This document shows, in pieces, positions 1 through 12,920 of a stretch of DNA of 64,000 bases (position 1 is the stretch's first letter; each line of letters opens with the position of its first letter). A program made the position numbers and the translations under genes. The notes beneath the pieces are model-generated. The model saw only the letters and a list, made by a program, of their open reading frames with translations, ran no database searches and was not told where the DNA came from. The stretch comes from Amblyornis subalaris (taxonomy: Eukaryota; Chordata; Aves; Passeriformes; Ptilonorhynchidae), in the NCBI GenBank assembly GCA_018881555.1, contig JACAXG010000065.1:502129-566128 (forward strand), given 5' to 3'.

Positions 1-99
1 AAAAGAAAAGAAAAGAAAAGAAAAGAAAAGAAAAGAAAAGAAAAGAAAAGAAAAGAAAAGAAAAGAAGAAAAGAAAGAAAAGAAAAGAAAAAGAAGAAC
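1..99. repeat. (AAAAG)n microsatellite at window edge
   Basis: About twelve perfect AAAAG units followed by a few imperfect ones (AAAGA, AAAAAG). The tract starts at the window boundary, so its true length is unknown. Confidence 0.97.
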
Positions 100-2142
100 T
101 GATAATGGATCAATTTTCTTGAATATCTGGAAGAAAAATGCGGGATCTGAATTTAAAGTTTATCTGAGAAACAGTGGAGAACAAATCGCTCTGGTTTTGC
201 TTTTATTGATGTCAAATCACATTTTAGCAGATTAGAGGAACTAATTCAGAACACAGCCTGGTTTTGTGTTCTTAATCTCTCTTTGGATACTTTGCTTAAT
301 GCTTTAGCCTGTGTGTGCATATAGTCTTACTAGACTCCAACAGATGGTCTGTATCGAAGTTTTTCTTGAAAGAACTGTGACTAATGTGAGCTGGCCTCAT
401 TAATCAAATGTGGCCTGTATGGAAATATTCTCTAGCTGTGAACTGAGTAATTTCAAAAGGCCTGAGTTAGAAAGGACAAGCTTTGTATAAACACATGTTC
501 TTTCTTTTTTTTTCTTGTGCGTGTATGTCTGTGAGACAGAGAGTACTAAAAGAATATATGTTTTGGGGGATTGCTCTTAAGGTATGCCCTGTAGTCACAG
601 TTTCTCTATAAAGAACAATAAATTTCACTAACTTGTGTCAATGAATGGCTTTTGGTTTAGGTCTTTTAAAAACAGAGGATTTTGGTTTGATTTGCTTTCT
701 CTTTTTAGAAATATTTCTGCTCTTAATATGATACTTTTTGGGAAGACACTTAACTTTCAAAGTATAAAGGTTAGAGATGAGAAAATGGCATTCTGCATTC
801 CCTCCTAGAAGCAGTGATCAGTCAACTCTACAGCCTTGTATAGTAATGTGTAGCTTCTCTGGTTTGGACAGCATCCCACTGTCCTTGCACAAACTGGATA
901 ATGCTGAGCAGGCCATCCTGGCCATGATACACTGTTCACACTAGTGTTGGTCCACTTCTGAAAGCAATGTCAAAAGACCTTAAGCTAGATGGATAAACCA
1001 GAAGGAGATGAGAATGTATTAAAATCCCATAATGTTTTCGTGACCATGTCACCACTAGCAGTCTCACTAATGCCAAACAGCTGTATTAAAACCAGCGTGA
1101 GACTGGCAGAGAGATGCCTACCTGTACATAGACTGAACTGGCAGCCTGGAAATGAGATTTTTTCTGTTTCAGATCCTGTGCTGGGCTGTTGTAAGAGATC
1201 AAAAAGGTGATTTTAAACTTACTTTGACTTTGGAGGATACTTCATTCTGCATTCTCCTATGAAAGCAATCTTGGTAGGACTTTACCACATATAACAATGT
1301 AGCACAGTGTAAGCATAGGCCATGAATTTGACTCTGCTGCCATTACATCGACAGAAGCTTGCTCCACAAATAACCCCACTGTAATACAGTGGACTGTTTC
1401 CTCAGCTCTGTTGTTATTATTAGTAATATACAACAAGGCCAAAATGCAGCTCTTGTTTAAAATTCTTCATTGCTTTTTCACTTGACAGTTATGAGGACAC
1501 AATAGCCCCCTTGACATCTGTTTGAAAAATGAATTCTATTCTACTTAGCAAATTTAGCTTATACTGCACTGCTGTGAAAACCCTTAATGATAAGATTTAA
1601 TGGATGCTAGAAAGATTGCTTAAAGATCCTACAATTGTTGATAGTCAGGTTAGACAGAACTAATACTGAGAGATGAAATTGCAAAAATAGTAGGGAAAGA
1701 AGGCTATTGCTAAGTTATGATCATATTGAGGATGTTGGGCAAGAGGGTGAAGTTTGGAGTGACAAATCTGAACCCATTGCTCAAGAACTGGAAAATGCAT
1801 TTGAATATTGTCCAGTGGTTTGGATTAATGCAGAGATACTGTATAGGTCAATTAAGTGAATTTAAATTAAATTCATATTGAAGTCCAGACTAGTGGTGTT
1901 TGCACCTCAGGAATACTTCTACCACTGCAAATGCAATAGGAAAAAATTACCATGAATGTAAAAAAAACCCAACCAAGCAACAAACCCAAACCAATCATTT
2001 GTAAGATAGTAAAAGTTAATGAAGACAAAAATAACAGTATGTACAAATCTACTAAACTGACCGCTCTGAATTGTTTGGCAGAAGATATTAATCTGAACAA
2101 TGTTGATTTTTATATAGCCAAATTCATATTCACATAGCTTAA
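100..2142. other. AT-rich non-coding stretch, nothing recognised
   Basis: I see no repeat family, RNA gene or credible exon here. The longest open frames are short (60-100 codons) and of low-complexity or stop-rich character, as expected by chance in AT-rich DNA. Confidence 0.6.
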
Positions 2143-2212
2143 AAGAAAAAAAACCAAACAAACAAAACCACCACCACCAACAACCAAAACAAACAAACCC
2201 AACCAACAAAAA
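2143..2212. repeat. A/C-rich low-complexity tract (AAACC/CCAACAA type)
   Basis: An irregular run of AAACCAAAC, CCACCACC and CAACAA motifs with almost no G or T. Similar tracts lie at 34842-34946, 41051-41113 and near 42893-42930. I see no retroelement attached to it. Confidence 0.8.
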
Positions 2213-2589
2213 GCCACTTATGTCACACTTCATTAGATGGAAAAGAGTATCCTACAATCAGCGACAACACGAAGGAACATAATATCACGGAGACAGTAGA
2301 AAGTGACCTTTCTACTAGTGCTGTGCTTTGAAGGGATATTGTTTGATTACTTAAGCATGGCAACCAAGTCATGTTAGAGAAGATGTTTCTGAGGAATTTT
2401 TTATGGGGTCATTGCTGAGGGCCTTTTTCCAGTGACTCTGACATGTGCTAGACACACTGCAGCACACTTGCAGTCTTTTGGAGACCAGCCAGGGATTCCT
2501 GAGGTAACAGAAACCAACAGAGAAACACCAGGGAAATATCTCAAAGAAATTAAGGTGTGCTCCTCTAGGAAGGTGACATGGCCGATAGC

Positions 2590-3366
2590 CCAACTGAGGT
2601 GCCTTTATACCAATGCACACAGCATGGGCAGCAAACAGGAGGATTTGGAAGCCAACATGCTCTCATTACTGAAATTGGTGGGATAAATCCCATGACTGGA
2701 GTGCAGCTATTGATGGCTAGAGGCTGTTGAGAAGAGACAGGGGAGGAAGGAGACACAAAGGGATTGCCCTCTACATCAAGAGGTGGATTGAGTGTGGAGA
2801 GCTCTCTCTGAAGAACAGAAATGAGCAGGATGAAAACCTGTGGGTCATCAGAGACCAAGGCAACAAAGCAAAGCGAGTGGTTGGTGTCTACTACAGGCTA
2901 TCTGACCAAGGAAAGCCTATTGATGAAGTCTTCTTACTCCAGCTGCAGGAGGCATTACACTTTCAGGCTCTTGTCCTGCTAAGAGACTTCAACCAACCTG
3001 ACATTTGCTGGAAAAGTAGCACAGCAAGCTGTAGGCAGTCCAGGAGACTCCTGGAATGCATGGACGATTAACTTCTTGATCCAGGAAGTAGACAACCCTA
3101 CCAGAGTGGATACAATACTGGGTGTGATGGTCACCAATGTGAGTGAGATAATTGGGGACATCAAGACTGGAGGCAGCCTGGGCTGCAGTGGTCATAGACT
3201 GGTGGAGTTTGCAGTCCTCAGGGATATGGATCAGGTAAGGAATAAAGTTAGGCCCCTGAACTTTAGGACAGCAAGCTCCCAGCTTTTCAAGGAGATAGTC
3301 AATAGGATTCTCTGGCAGACTGCCCATCAGGGACAAGGGAGTGTAACAGAGCTGGCAGATCTTTGA
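2590..3366 (+). pseudogene. CR1 ORF2 endonuclease-domain relic
   Basis: The N-terminal half of CR1 ORF2 (an AP-endonuclease-like domain that nicks target DNA) survives in three frame segments, ending at stops near 2686, 3071 and 3366. Recognisable family blocks are CLYTNAHSMGSKQ, RRDRGGRRHKGIALYI, QLQEALHFQALVLLRDFNQP, RRLLECMDD, and NPTRVDTILGVMVTN. At least two frameshifts and several internal stops make it non-coding. The stretch 3367-3823 carries on into the linker, with stops; NNFFASVFIDNL-type linker coding can be glimpsed near 3720. Confidence 0.9.
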
Positions 3367-3823
3367 GGAAGCCTGCCATAGAGCACAAGAGCTAGCAATC
3401 GCCAGAAGCAAGAAATCAGACAAGGCAGGCAAGACTGGCATGGCTGAGTAGGGAACTGCTGGTCAAACTAAAGAGAAAGAACGAAGTGCAGAGACAGCGG
3501 AGACAAGGACAGGTAGCCTAGGAAGAGTATAGAAATGAAGTTCGGTTGAGTACAGATGGGTTGAGGAAGGCAGAGAGGAGATGGAACTGAACCTGGGAAG
3601 AGACACAGAGAATTACAGAATTCTACAGGTACATTAACCAGAAAAGGAAGGTCAAAGAAAATTTAGTCCCCTAATAAACACTGCTGGAAAACTGGTATCA
3701 GCAGATGAGGAGAAGGCTGAACAACTTTTTTGCCTCTGTCTTCATTGACAACCTCTATGCCCACACCTCTTGAATGGATGTACAACAGGATGAGGAGTGG
3801 GAGAGCAAAATGCTTCCCACTGT

Positions 3824-4272
3824 TGATGCCTTAAGTATTAGCTTTTAGATTTTTCTAATCCTGCACTGTACTAACATAATTCTGAACTCCATATTATGTG
3901 CTAAGCAAGCTCTCTTCACATTTTGGTTAGACAAAACAATCCCTTCTGGGCCTGGGAGCCAAGGTCACCATCCTAGGCCTAAGTATAAACAGAAGTGAAT
4001 TGGGAGGGGGGTGAATGGAGGAATATTACTTAATTACCTGGAACTATAATTGGACAATTAACCCTGATATGCAAATGTACCAAACTTATATCTGTGGGGA
4101 AAACTCATGACCGGAGCCCTCCTGGGGTCCATCTTGGGTCCAGCCTAGCTGAAGCTTTGGCCTTCGCCAGGCTCTGCACTGCCCAAGGTGTACCTGTTGA
4201 AGTTTTCAATAAATTCCTACCTTCATTCACTTTGCTTAGTCTCTGTTTCAGATACTCCTATTTTAGGCATTG
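3824..4272 (+). mobile_element. Solo ERV LTR (class I-like), family A copy 1, inserted in CR1
   Basis: A 449-bp insertion that interrupts the CR1 between its linker and reverse-transcriptase parts. It begins TGATGCCTTAAGTATTAGC and ends at AGGCATTG. A second copy at 47743-48159 on the other strand gives the intact ends TGATGCCT...AGGCATCA, an 8-bp inverted terminal repeat of the usual TG...CA type. CTGT flanks both sides (3820-3823 and 4273-4276), a 4-bp target duplication as in gammaretrovirus-like ERVs. AATAAA at 4208-4213 on the plus strand sets the orientation. No internal retroviral genes are attached, so this is a solo LTR. Confidence 0.9.
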
Positions 4273-4276
4273 CTGT

Positions 4277-5036
4277 AAGTAAATATCAGGTTCATGACCA
4301 CCTGAGGAACCTGAATCTGCATAAGTCTCTGGGATCCAATGAGATGCATCCCAGATTCCTGGGGGATATATCTGATGTGGTGCCATGATATTTGAAACAT
4401 CTTGGCAGTCAGGTGAAGTCCCAGGTGACTGGAAAAATAATGATACATGAATGATACAAAATAATTATACATAAAACTGCTCCCATCTTTGAAAATGATA
4501 GAAAGTCCTGGGAACTACTGACCTGTCAGCCTCACCTCTCTGCCTGGGAAGGTCATGGAACAGATACTCCCAGAAGCTGTGCTAAAGCACATGGAGCACA
4601 GGGAGGTGATTCGAGACAGCCAGCACAGCTTCACCAAGGGCAAGTCCTGCCTGACCAACCCAGTGGCCTTCTATGATGGAGTGACTGCATCAGTGGACAA
4701 GCAAAGGGCTACAGATGTCATTTATCTGGACACCTGTAAAGTCTTTGACACAGCTCCCCACAACATTCTTGTCTTTAGATTGGAAAGGGATGGATTTGAT
4801 GAGTGGACTGTTGGATAACTCACTGGACGATTGCATTCAGAGGGTAGTGTTCAACAGCTCAGAGTCCTGATGGATGTCAGTGACAAGTGGTGTGCCTCAG
4901 AGGTCTGTAATGGACCAGTGTTATTTAATTTCTTCATTAATGACACAGACGAGTGCACCCTCAGCACATTTGCAGATGACACCAAGCTGAGTGGTGCTGT
5001 TGGCATATCTGAAGGACAGGATGCCATCCAGTATGA
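4277..5036 (+). pseudogene. CR1 ORF2 reverse-transcriptase relic
   Basis: CR1 coding resumes straight after the LTR target duplication with KYQVHDHLRNLNLHKSLGSN, then [58 protein letters not shown] and [21 protein letters not shown]. These match reverse-transcriptase fingers and palm. The second palm aspartate pair (FADD) is present, but frameshifts and stops near 4388, 4818 and 5061 break the frame. The element is 3'-truncated at about 5040, which is atypical since CR1 copies are usually 5'-truncated. Confidence 0.92.
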
Positions 5037-5045
5037 CTGCTGTTT

Positions 5046-8000
5046 AAACTTATTATTTTAGTCTCATTTTGTTCCTGTTGTGTTTAAACAGCACATTGTT
5101 GAAGCTCCTATTCCTCATAATAAATATCACTAGATGTCNTGATTTTTCCTGTCTTTCTTCCTTGTTTTCCTGATTTCTCTCTTCATGCTGTGAAATATGC
5201 AGGCTTTAATTTAATGCCAAACTTAACGGAAAAAAGGAAACAAAAAAATATTAAAAATCATTCTGGAGTTTCATTTTCTTATCTCGGAATTGAGTACAAC
5301 ACACACACGATAGAGTATAAGATTGTGGGATGCAGCTTCTTGTTTGGCATGTTGACTCCTGGTTCCTTTATAATCTCATGCTTTATGATTTGCAGATCAT
5401 CCTGTAGATTTTCCCTTGCTTTTTTTCCCTTTTTTTCTCTTTTATGCTCATGAAAGTTATGGGCTTGTTTGTTTTGTTTAGTTCATGGAGACAAGTACAT
5501 TTTTTCACTCAGTCATGAAGCTGGCAAAGACTAAAATCTCAGAGGTTTAGCTTCTTTGTGAGAGATTCTTCTTCCAGCAGCTCACATCTAATTTTCTTTG
5601 TATACCATCGTCTAGATTCGCAAGGTAGTGCTTATTGGTAGTGACCTGCCAGACATCCCAGGTCTTAAGGATGAATGAATAAATAACTTTGCTGAACGCT
5701 GCTGAATATGTGATAATGCAATCAGTATTCTTGCCAACTGAATTGAAAATGAGATGTTGTGTCTTCAGGGACCATTGTACCCTTTTGTAAATGCTTTTTT
5801 TTTTTTTCTATTTTCTTTTAAATGCATCAGATACATGTGAGCTAAGCAAAAATGTCCATTATAAATTAAAATAGCTTTGCACCGTAGATTAGGTGACCAC
5901 TTCTGATTTGGCAGTTAAAGTTCAATTTGCATCACTGCTTAAGAAACAACAGACAAAAATATGTTTTGTTACTTTTTTATACAGTTAAAATTATTACTGA
6001 TAATTAAATACACAATTTTACATTCAGAGCAATATATAGAGGATGAAGTAGAACAAAGGGCAGGTTACACTACATATTAATATTATCCCAAGGCAGATCA
6101 GATCAGCTAATTTCCAAGATTTGCTGAAGACAGCAGGATGTTTGGTAGACTGGCAAAAAGTCGGATGATACTAATCATGCTAATATATAATTCTTAGAAT
6201 GTGAATGCTAATCAGTCCTGTACAGATTGGTTGCATATAGGTGCACAAGAAATAGTACAAAGAATTGTTGGCCACTATTTTTTAGTAAACATTAGAGGAA
6301 GATTTTCCCCAAAAACATACAAGAATTCTGATATTCTCCTTGGAAAATCTCACAAGGGACGTGTATGACTTACAGACTGTATATCACTTCCACTGCAACT
6401 GCTATAGTCAATGACTTTGAACCCAGAAAGGAGTGAATAAATCAGATATCTCTGCTCATTAGGAGGGGTGAGCATGAAGCTGAAACATAAACTGAAGCTA
6501 TTTGTAGCAATGATGATTCCTTTCAGCTGAAAAAATAACACAGGTGGTTCTCTACTTCAGCCCTCCTGACTGTGAAGTATTTTGTTGTTCAGAATGAAGC
6601 AGGGGAAAAAAAAAACAAAAAGAAAACAGAAAACTAACAATACAGGAATACTCCTTGCTGGAGCTGCAGAATGCTGGAAAGGCATCCAGCTGTAGTAGAC
6701 CCTCAGTGAAATTACCCACCAAGATATGCAGCTTTTGGGGAGCTGGTGATGTCATTTAACCCTGCTGCATACTATGAAGAATTAGAGCAGCAGGTCAGTG
6801 ACTAGCTCAGACAGCAGTACCTGTACTGACTGAAATTAGTTTATTGTATTTTACTATGGACAGCCAAAATTAGAAGAGGAATAAGGAATAATATTATTTA
6901 CATTGTAAAACCTTCACACTCCTGAAGAGTCCTCACTTAGGGTGCTGTGTGACTCTGTGTTGTCTGAACCAAGCCACATCCTGCCGGTAAGGGCAGATAA
7001 GGTTTTCAGAGTAATTGTGTAGCTATTCTGTGCATGGATAATGAAATAGGACTGAGGGATGGGAAAATAATTTCAAAGTTCATTGTATGAACCAGAAAAT
7101 CTTGGTTCAGAGGAGGAGAACCAGGACTGGATTTTCAAGAGCTAGCCAGCAACGTTTTTCTCTTACTTATTGCTCCTGCTGTTTTTCCCCTGGTGACATA
7201 AATGTGAACTTTCTGTCCCATCTCCAGCCCTCAGGACTTTATTACTCTGTGCCTGACAATGTTCTCTGGGACTGAGTGATATGTAAACTGGCTTCATTCC
7301 AGAAATGTACTATTTTACTATGACATAAATATGAAGATGCACTTCAGCATGAGATGAGGATGTAATTGTGTGTCTTACACCAGAGTTTAGCCTTTTCCAA
7401 CTGCAGAAGCATTTTGTGGCTGTTTCCCAGCCTGAACATATAGTAATTGTATCTAAGAAATATTTCTGCCTTTCATTTATTTTGGTAGATAGCACTTTTG
7501 AATTTGTCAACTAATGAGTGCTAAAAATTGTACCATTTCTTGTTTTCTGGAGTCAGGAGTAGGAAGAGATAACTCCCACCTGTTATCTTCCTTAAAAAAA
7601 CACTTTATTTTCTCTTTATTTTGAAAAATCCTTCTGTCCCTTCAAAAGTAAGGTGATACCAAATGCAGGTATAGAGAAGTACAATATAAAACCTGACGTG
7701 GAGAATTACAGAACGACAAGGAGCTCTGCAGATGTCTATAGAGTACGTCCTACAAAATATAGTGTGATATATAAAATAATCATCATGTCCACATCACCTT
7801 CAGGTTACTATTCTTGTCTCAGATATTTCTCTTTGTATCACAAAGAGAACTTTTGGCACTGAGGAACTGAATGGTTAATATATTCATGACATCTATCCAA
7901 TGTATGTATCAGGATACTTGTAAAGATACTGGATGCTTAACCAAAAACAATTTTAAGGGGAATAATGAGTCCAAACAGTTTCAAAATATTCTCAATTTTT

Positions 8001-11000
8001 CAAATTTTTTTTTATTATTTTTATTTTTTATATTTAAACATAAGAGTTTTCTCACTGGATGATTTTCCCCCCTTTTCTTGTCTTCTCTTTCCTTTTTTAT
8101 CTTTTTCATTTGCTATAGTGAAGTAGACATAACCAGCTTTTTGAGAGATATGTTCTGCTGGTCAAGTTTTGATTCTGAATAGCTCACAGATTTCCTGACA
8201 GCCATAAGTATGCAAGCTCAGTGGGTATTTGTGCTCTCTAGTATCTATAAATATACTGCAGATTTTGATTGTTTTATGATGGAAGTTTATTTTATTTTAT
8301 TTTTGCCTTCACAGTTGGCTTTGGTTTGGGGGTTTTTTCTGCTTTATAGACCCTTGTCTTTTTATTAGTTCAATGTTCCCTGTTGATTTTATGTTTTATA
8401 TTCCTGCTGTCACTACCAGCATCTCACTGTAAACAAGAATGTTGTATCTCAGTGGGTTATTTTCTGTTAATAACCTGTGATACAGTATATAAATAAAACA
8501 GAGAGGAGTTCACAGGTGCAATTTATTAGAGTTATTGCAATGTGACTTCAGTAATGTGCTCAAGTTCTTTAAAAACTTTGCTGTGTTCTGAGTTGAAGAC
8601 GACAGCTATATATTGCAGTTCATGAGAGAAAAATAAATATCAGTGTAATGAAATATATCCAAGTCCAACTCAATCATAATTGCAATTTTTCAGTGTCAAT
8701 ACTTGGAGACCTATATGTACCTCACAATAATTCAAACAAAAGTACACCAGTAAGGTAGCACATTATTCAGGTTAGACTGGAAGAATTAAACCAAATGAAA
8801 TGGCAAACCACACAAAATATTTAGTCCTCCCTATACTTACATCACTGTTAACTACATGATAGCATATTTTAATCCTGGTACTCCCCTCCTAACCTTCGCA
8901 ATATAGAATCGTATTTCAGACATATGTTGTAGCTATGGAGAAGAGCTGTGTAAAACAAGCAAAGCATAATTCAGAGATTGTTCCACTCTTATTCAAAGTT
9001 GCAGTGAAGTTCCTAAATTACTCAAATTAATTTTTCAGCACACTTTTTAGAAAATCCAAGGTGAAAGCCAAAATTTTATCGGTAATAATGTATCTGCTTC
9101 TCCACAAAAAAAGAATAGAGCTGTCAGCACTGAAATGCCTGTAAAGGCCACTGTGCTTTTCATCATTCACTGCTGCTAATAAGAAATTAGATCAGAGAAT
9201 CTAGTGGTTGATGTGAGTCAGATTAAAGGAAAAAGACAAAGTGCTCAGAACAGCTAAAAAGCAGTGTTCACCCCACTCTTCCTCATCCTTATAAGCTGAT
9301 ATGTTGGCTCAAATAAAAGCCATCCTGAATGTTTTGGAATCACTTACCATTTTCAGAAGTCTGTCATAAAAGAATATTTTAGAACTCTTTCAACTCAATA
9401 CTATGAGTTTTATATGTTCAACATTATACCTCATGCTCTTTTCTAAGATTAATTTATAATCATTATCTTCTCTAGACATTGACATCACTCCACAGAGAGG
9501 GCAGGTGGTACAATGCAAATATGACCAGAGCTTTTGGCTAGACACACAGCTAAAGGAGAAGCTTTCCATTTAAGGAAAACTGATGGCCTATCTTGCACCT
9601 CAAATAATGTAGATTACTGACACAGAAAAGCAAGGTTATTGAAGGTGTATGAACTGGAGCTATTGCATACCTGTGGAAGCTGGAGATACCAGAAACCTTA
9701 TTTTGGTGAAACATCAAGTTGCCCTGTCTTACCCAATCTACAATTTACAGAATCTATAATCATATATCCTTTGTGTCTCATGTAAGGGGGACAGCTGACC
9801 TAGAAAGATAAATTTGTTTTTGTTAATTATTTTTGTCAGCAGAGTTATTTTGCATAAAGGACCTTTTACGCTAGTTATCTTTGATTTTAAATCTCCTTTG
9901 CTGACATTAACAATTTCATTCTCAGGAACGAAATTCTCTCAATGACTACTAACAAATATATGTTACTAGATGCTCAGCCAAGAACCATGCCTGTCCCAGG
10001 GTTTGCTGTAAAAGCCTTTGTGTATTGCTGACATATGCATAAGCAAATTTTACCTTCCTATGCAGGAATGAGTCCTGTGGCATTTGTGAACATTAAAGTT
10101 CAAGTTTTTTTTAGCAGGCAGCAGAAACTGAGGGAGGGTAACACCATGAAGGCAGTGCTTAGGTCCTATCTCAACTCCTGCCTTGTGAGTTGCTGGGAAT
10201 GCTACTGCCAATATTAAATGAACAAGATCAGGCTTGTTTCTCCTGTGTAGGTGCAATTGGGATTCAATGACAAATGTGACATCTCCAGCAGAGAGAGCCT
10301 TCGTTGGCCTCAGAGAGAACAGATTCTAGTCTTGTACAATGAAAGTTTCTGATTGTCTTACAAGAAAGGAAAATCTCTTTTAACTTAAGCAACTAACACA
10401 TCATCTATATTACTACCATGATAGTTCTGGGCAAAAGATATAGAATCCTAGAGGGGTTTCTTATTATTAGTTTAATTGCAGCTCTTTCAAGATCACCTTT
10501 AAATCCTATGGAAATATTTGTCATCCTTTCATAATACTCTGTGGGACTTGTAGGAGAAAGTCAAACAAAATGTAAGAACATAGGCAAATGTAATTTAAAA
10601 TCCCTCAAAAAGGTATGCATATTTTTTCATTTTCCAGTTTTCCTTTTGTTAATATTTATATTATTTTTCTGTTTGGAGATATAATATTTCTCTTTTCCCA
10701 TTATTTACACTGTGGATTTTTTTTTTTCATGATATTATAACAAACGCACCACATATGAACTGGAACTCATACCAGGATATGTCTTAGGAACACCATTAAT
10801 CCTGGTCATTTTTAAATACAGGGAGGATCCAAAGGCAACCACTGCCTGTTTTTCTAGAAAGTGGAATTTTGCTCTTTAGTACGCAGATATGTTGTAACCA
10901 TTTTTACATCTATGATAAACCAAACTGCAGATTAAGAGTTTATTCTTCCTCTGGACAAACAAATAGGCTAAAATGTATCAGTTGCTGCATGTACCAGAGT

Positions 11001-11546
11001 TTTCATGCAAGGCCCTCACACTTTGTGTATATGAAGTGCTATGAGGATACATCTGAAATGTCTGTCTGGTAACATTACATACATGAGAGCTAGAAACGTG
11101 ATTTATCTTTGCTAGCATTTTCAACGAGTATGCACCTCATTACAGAAATTTTTTTTGACAGCATATTATTAATTAAAAAATAAATTTTCAACCTGTTTTC
11201 TTTAATCTTTAAACTGTCATGTAAGAAGGAACTCTTACGAGCTGCCACCTCAACTGAGGAACCTGACCAGTCCAGAGAAGGGAAGATATATTTGTATTAT
11301 TGTTCCTAGAGAAGGGAAGATACATTTGTATTATTATTCACTTCTTTATGCACAGTTGACATCAGACCCATGTGATGGTCAGTGTTGAAGCTTCTGGGAT
11401 CTGTTCTTTCTGAAAGCTGTTTTATCACTTGCAATACTCAAAGGTGTGTTAGTTCATCATCCCAAGATGTTACATACTTGTCCTGCTGTCATCCACCACT
11501 TGTCTATGATGTCTAAGGTCTGCATGGTCTGAGTGCTAATTGAATA
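5046..11546. other. 6.5 kb AT-rich non-coding stretch, nothing recognised
   Basis: I see no ERV, CR1 or RNA gene and no convincing exon. T-rich runs occur near 5797-5812 and 7995-8035. Open frames are all under 90 codons with no protein family I recognise. Confidence 0.6.
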
Positions 11547-11551
11547 AATAC

Positions 11552-12196
11552 TGTTACAGCCTGGGCACTTAAACCTATGGCTAAACCAAGATTCTTTTGC
11601 TCTGGGTAGGTGCAAAGGAGAAAATTCCAACCAAATATTCTCAAGAGGTAAAAACACACAAAACTTTACTGGCAAACTATAGAAAATTAAGAAATGTTGG
11701 CAAAAGAATAAATACTACATAACATCACTTATCCCAGCATAGACTTAGCCCATTGAACATAGAAAACCTTATAACCCATTCAATGTTATGTTCCATGAGA
11801 AGAGAGTTAAAAGAAGAAAGGGAGAAAAACAGAAAGACAAGAAAGATGTAGAAAAACAGACATAGCTACCAGCTCCTGGGCTCCAGCAATATAAAGCTCC
11901 AAGATGGAAGTAGGGTTAAAGGACAACTTTGCTTGCCTCGTGGTGAGACTTCTTGAAGCTTTGGCCCACCCTGGGCCTTCCTCCCAGGTGGGACTTCAGG
12001 TCTTGCAGCCACTCAGTGGTGGGTAAGGTGACACTGAGGGGCTGCCTCCAGTGTCCCAGGACTGACAGACACCAAGGGGCTGGGGGGCATGGGGGTGGGC
12101 CACCACCCCACCAAAGCAGGGCCTGACCTACCCCCTACCACACATTCCAAGCTCCCAAGATGTCTCAAAACAAATCACGTTTTCCAGTCTCTGGCA
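11552..12196 (-). mobile_element. Solo ERV LTR, family B copy 1
   Basis: A 645-bp element starting TGTTACAGCC and ending CAGTCTCTGGCA on the plus strand. Flanks AATAC (11547-11551) and AATGC (12197-12201) are a 5-bp target duplication with one mismatch. Two further copies lie at 22425-23069 (also 645 bp) and 25509-26121. Minus orientation is inferred because family D, which has the same termini, carries its AATAAA on the minus strand. There is a GC-rich patch near 11940-12130. No internal genes flank it. Confidence 0.88.
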
Positions 12197-12309
12197 AATG
12201 CAAAACATATGGGAGGGACAAATATTTGTAAGTACTTTTAAAATGCTCCTAGTTCCTCAGGACTACATCGTTATGTGTTGTCAAGGCCTTCTGTGTTATT
12301 AACTTGGAA

Positions 12310-12640
12310 ACAACAGTGTGTGAATGGCTTGTGGATGTCAAGTTTTCCTAGGTGTTCTCTAATCCACTTTTCTTTGACCAAGTGAAACTTCCAACATTGT
12401 TTACCCTGGTCTCCTGTGTCAGAGATCCCTGAAGGCTGGTCTGGCCATTGAAGAAACATGCAAAGAAGGCATTTGGTTCCTCTGCCTTCCCTGCATCTTC
12501 TGTTTCCAGGGTATTCCCTTCATATAGTCCTGGGCTCACATTATCCTTAATTTTCCTTTTTTCCTTTTGTTATTGAAGTATTTGAATAAGCCCTTCTTGT
12601 TTTCCTTCACATCCTTGGCCAGATTTAATTCCAAATTTCT
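12310..12640 (-). mobile_element. CR1 LINE fragment, linker between endonuclease and RT
   Basis: Read on the minus strand, this gives CR1 ORF2 linker peptides such as NLELNLAKDVKENKKGLF (near 12630-12580) and AEEPNAFFACFFNGQTS (near 12490-12440), followed by the nucleotide equivalent of the LDIHK block. Frames are broken by stops and indels. Only about 330 bp remains, and both ends are truncated. Confidence 0.85.
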
Positions 12641-12829
12641 GAGTGAATTTTTTTGTCAGCTTAGATACTCAGTTAAACTGCATTTTACTCTGCATTTTCT
12701 CAGCTGTATGCAGCTGCTACAAGCACATTTACTTAGCTGGGGAAGTTCTCTTACATACCTGAACTCACAGGTATGGTTTAAGCATTTCAAAGAAAAAATC
12801 GAACTGCCAGGAAAGCTTATGATTCGTCA

Positions 12830-12917
12830 AACCTGGTCTACTGGAAAGTGCCCCTGCCCACGGCAGGGGATTGGAGCTATATACTTATTAAGGGCCCTAA
12901 CCATTCCATGATTCTAA
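12830..12917 (+). mobile_element. CR1 LINE 3' tail fragment
   Basis: Contains the CR1 3'-end landmarks in order: a GTGCCCCTGCCC-type segment, GGCAGGGGATTGGA, a diverged AGATGAT block, then CCATTCCATGATTCT at the tail. This is a short 5'-truncated copy, opposite in orientation to the CR1 piece just upstream, so it is a separate insertion. Confidence 0.75.
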
Positions 12918-12920
12918 AAA

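Larger units (their letters stand above)
2420..5045 (+). mobile_element. CR1 LINE, degenerate ORF2 copy (endonuclease + reverse transcriptase), split by an LTR
   Basis: A CR1 non-LTR retrotransposon on the plus strand, reading 5' leader, endonuclease, then reverse transcriptase. Peptides seen in order across shifting frames: LRCLYTNAHSMGSKQEDLEA (near 2596-2655), GIALYIKRW then VVGVYYRLSDQ and LRDFNQPDICW (2760-3010), VEFAVLRDM (near 3205), KYQVHDHLRNLNLHKSLGSN (from about 4280), [10 protein letters not shown] and [14 protein letters not shown] (4555-4660), and [12 protein letters not shown] (near 4968-5003), which holds the polymerase FADD box. The family motif GDFN reads RDFN here. The reading frame shifts repeatedly and the copy stops abruptly near 5040, before the thumb region and 3' tail. 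A solo LTR at 3824-4272 interrupts it. This is a dead copy and encodes nothing functional. Confidence 0.93.
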
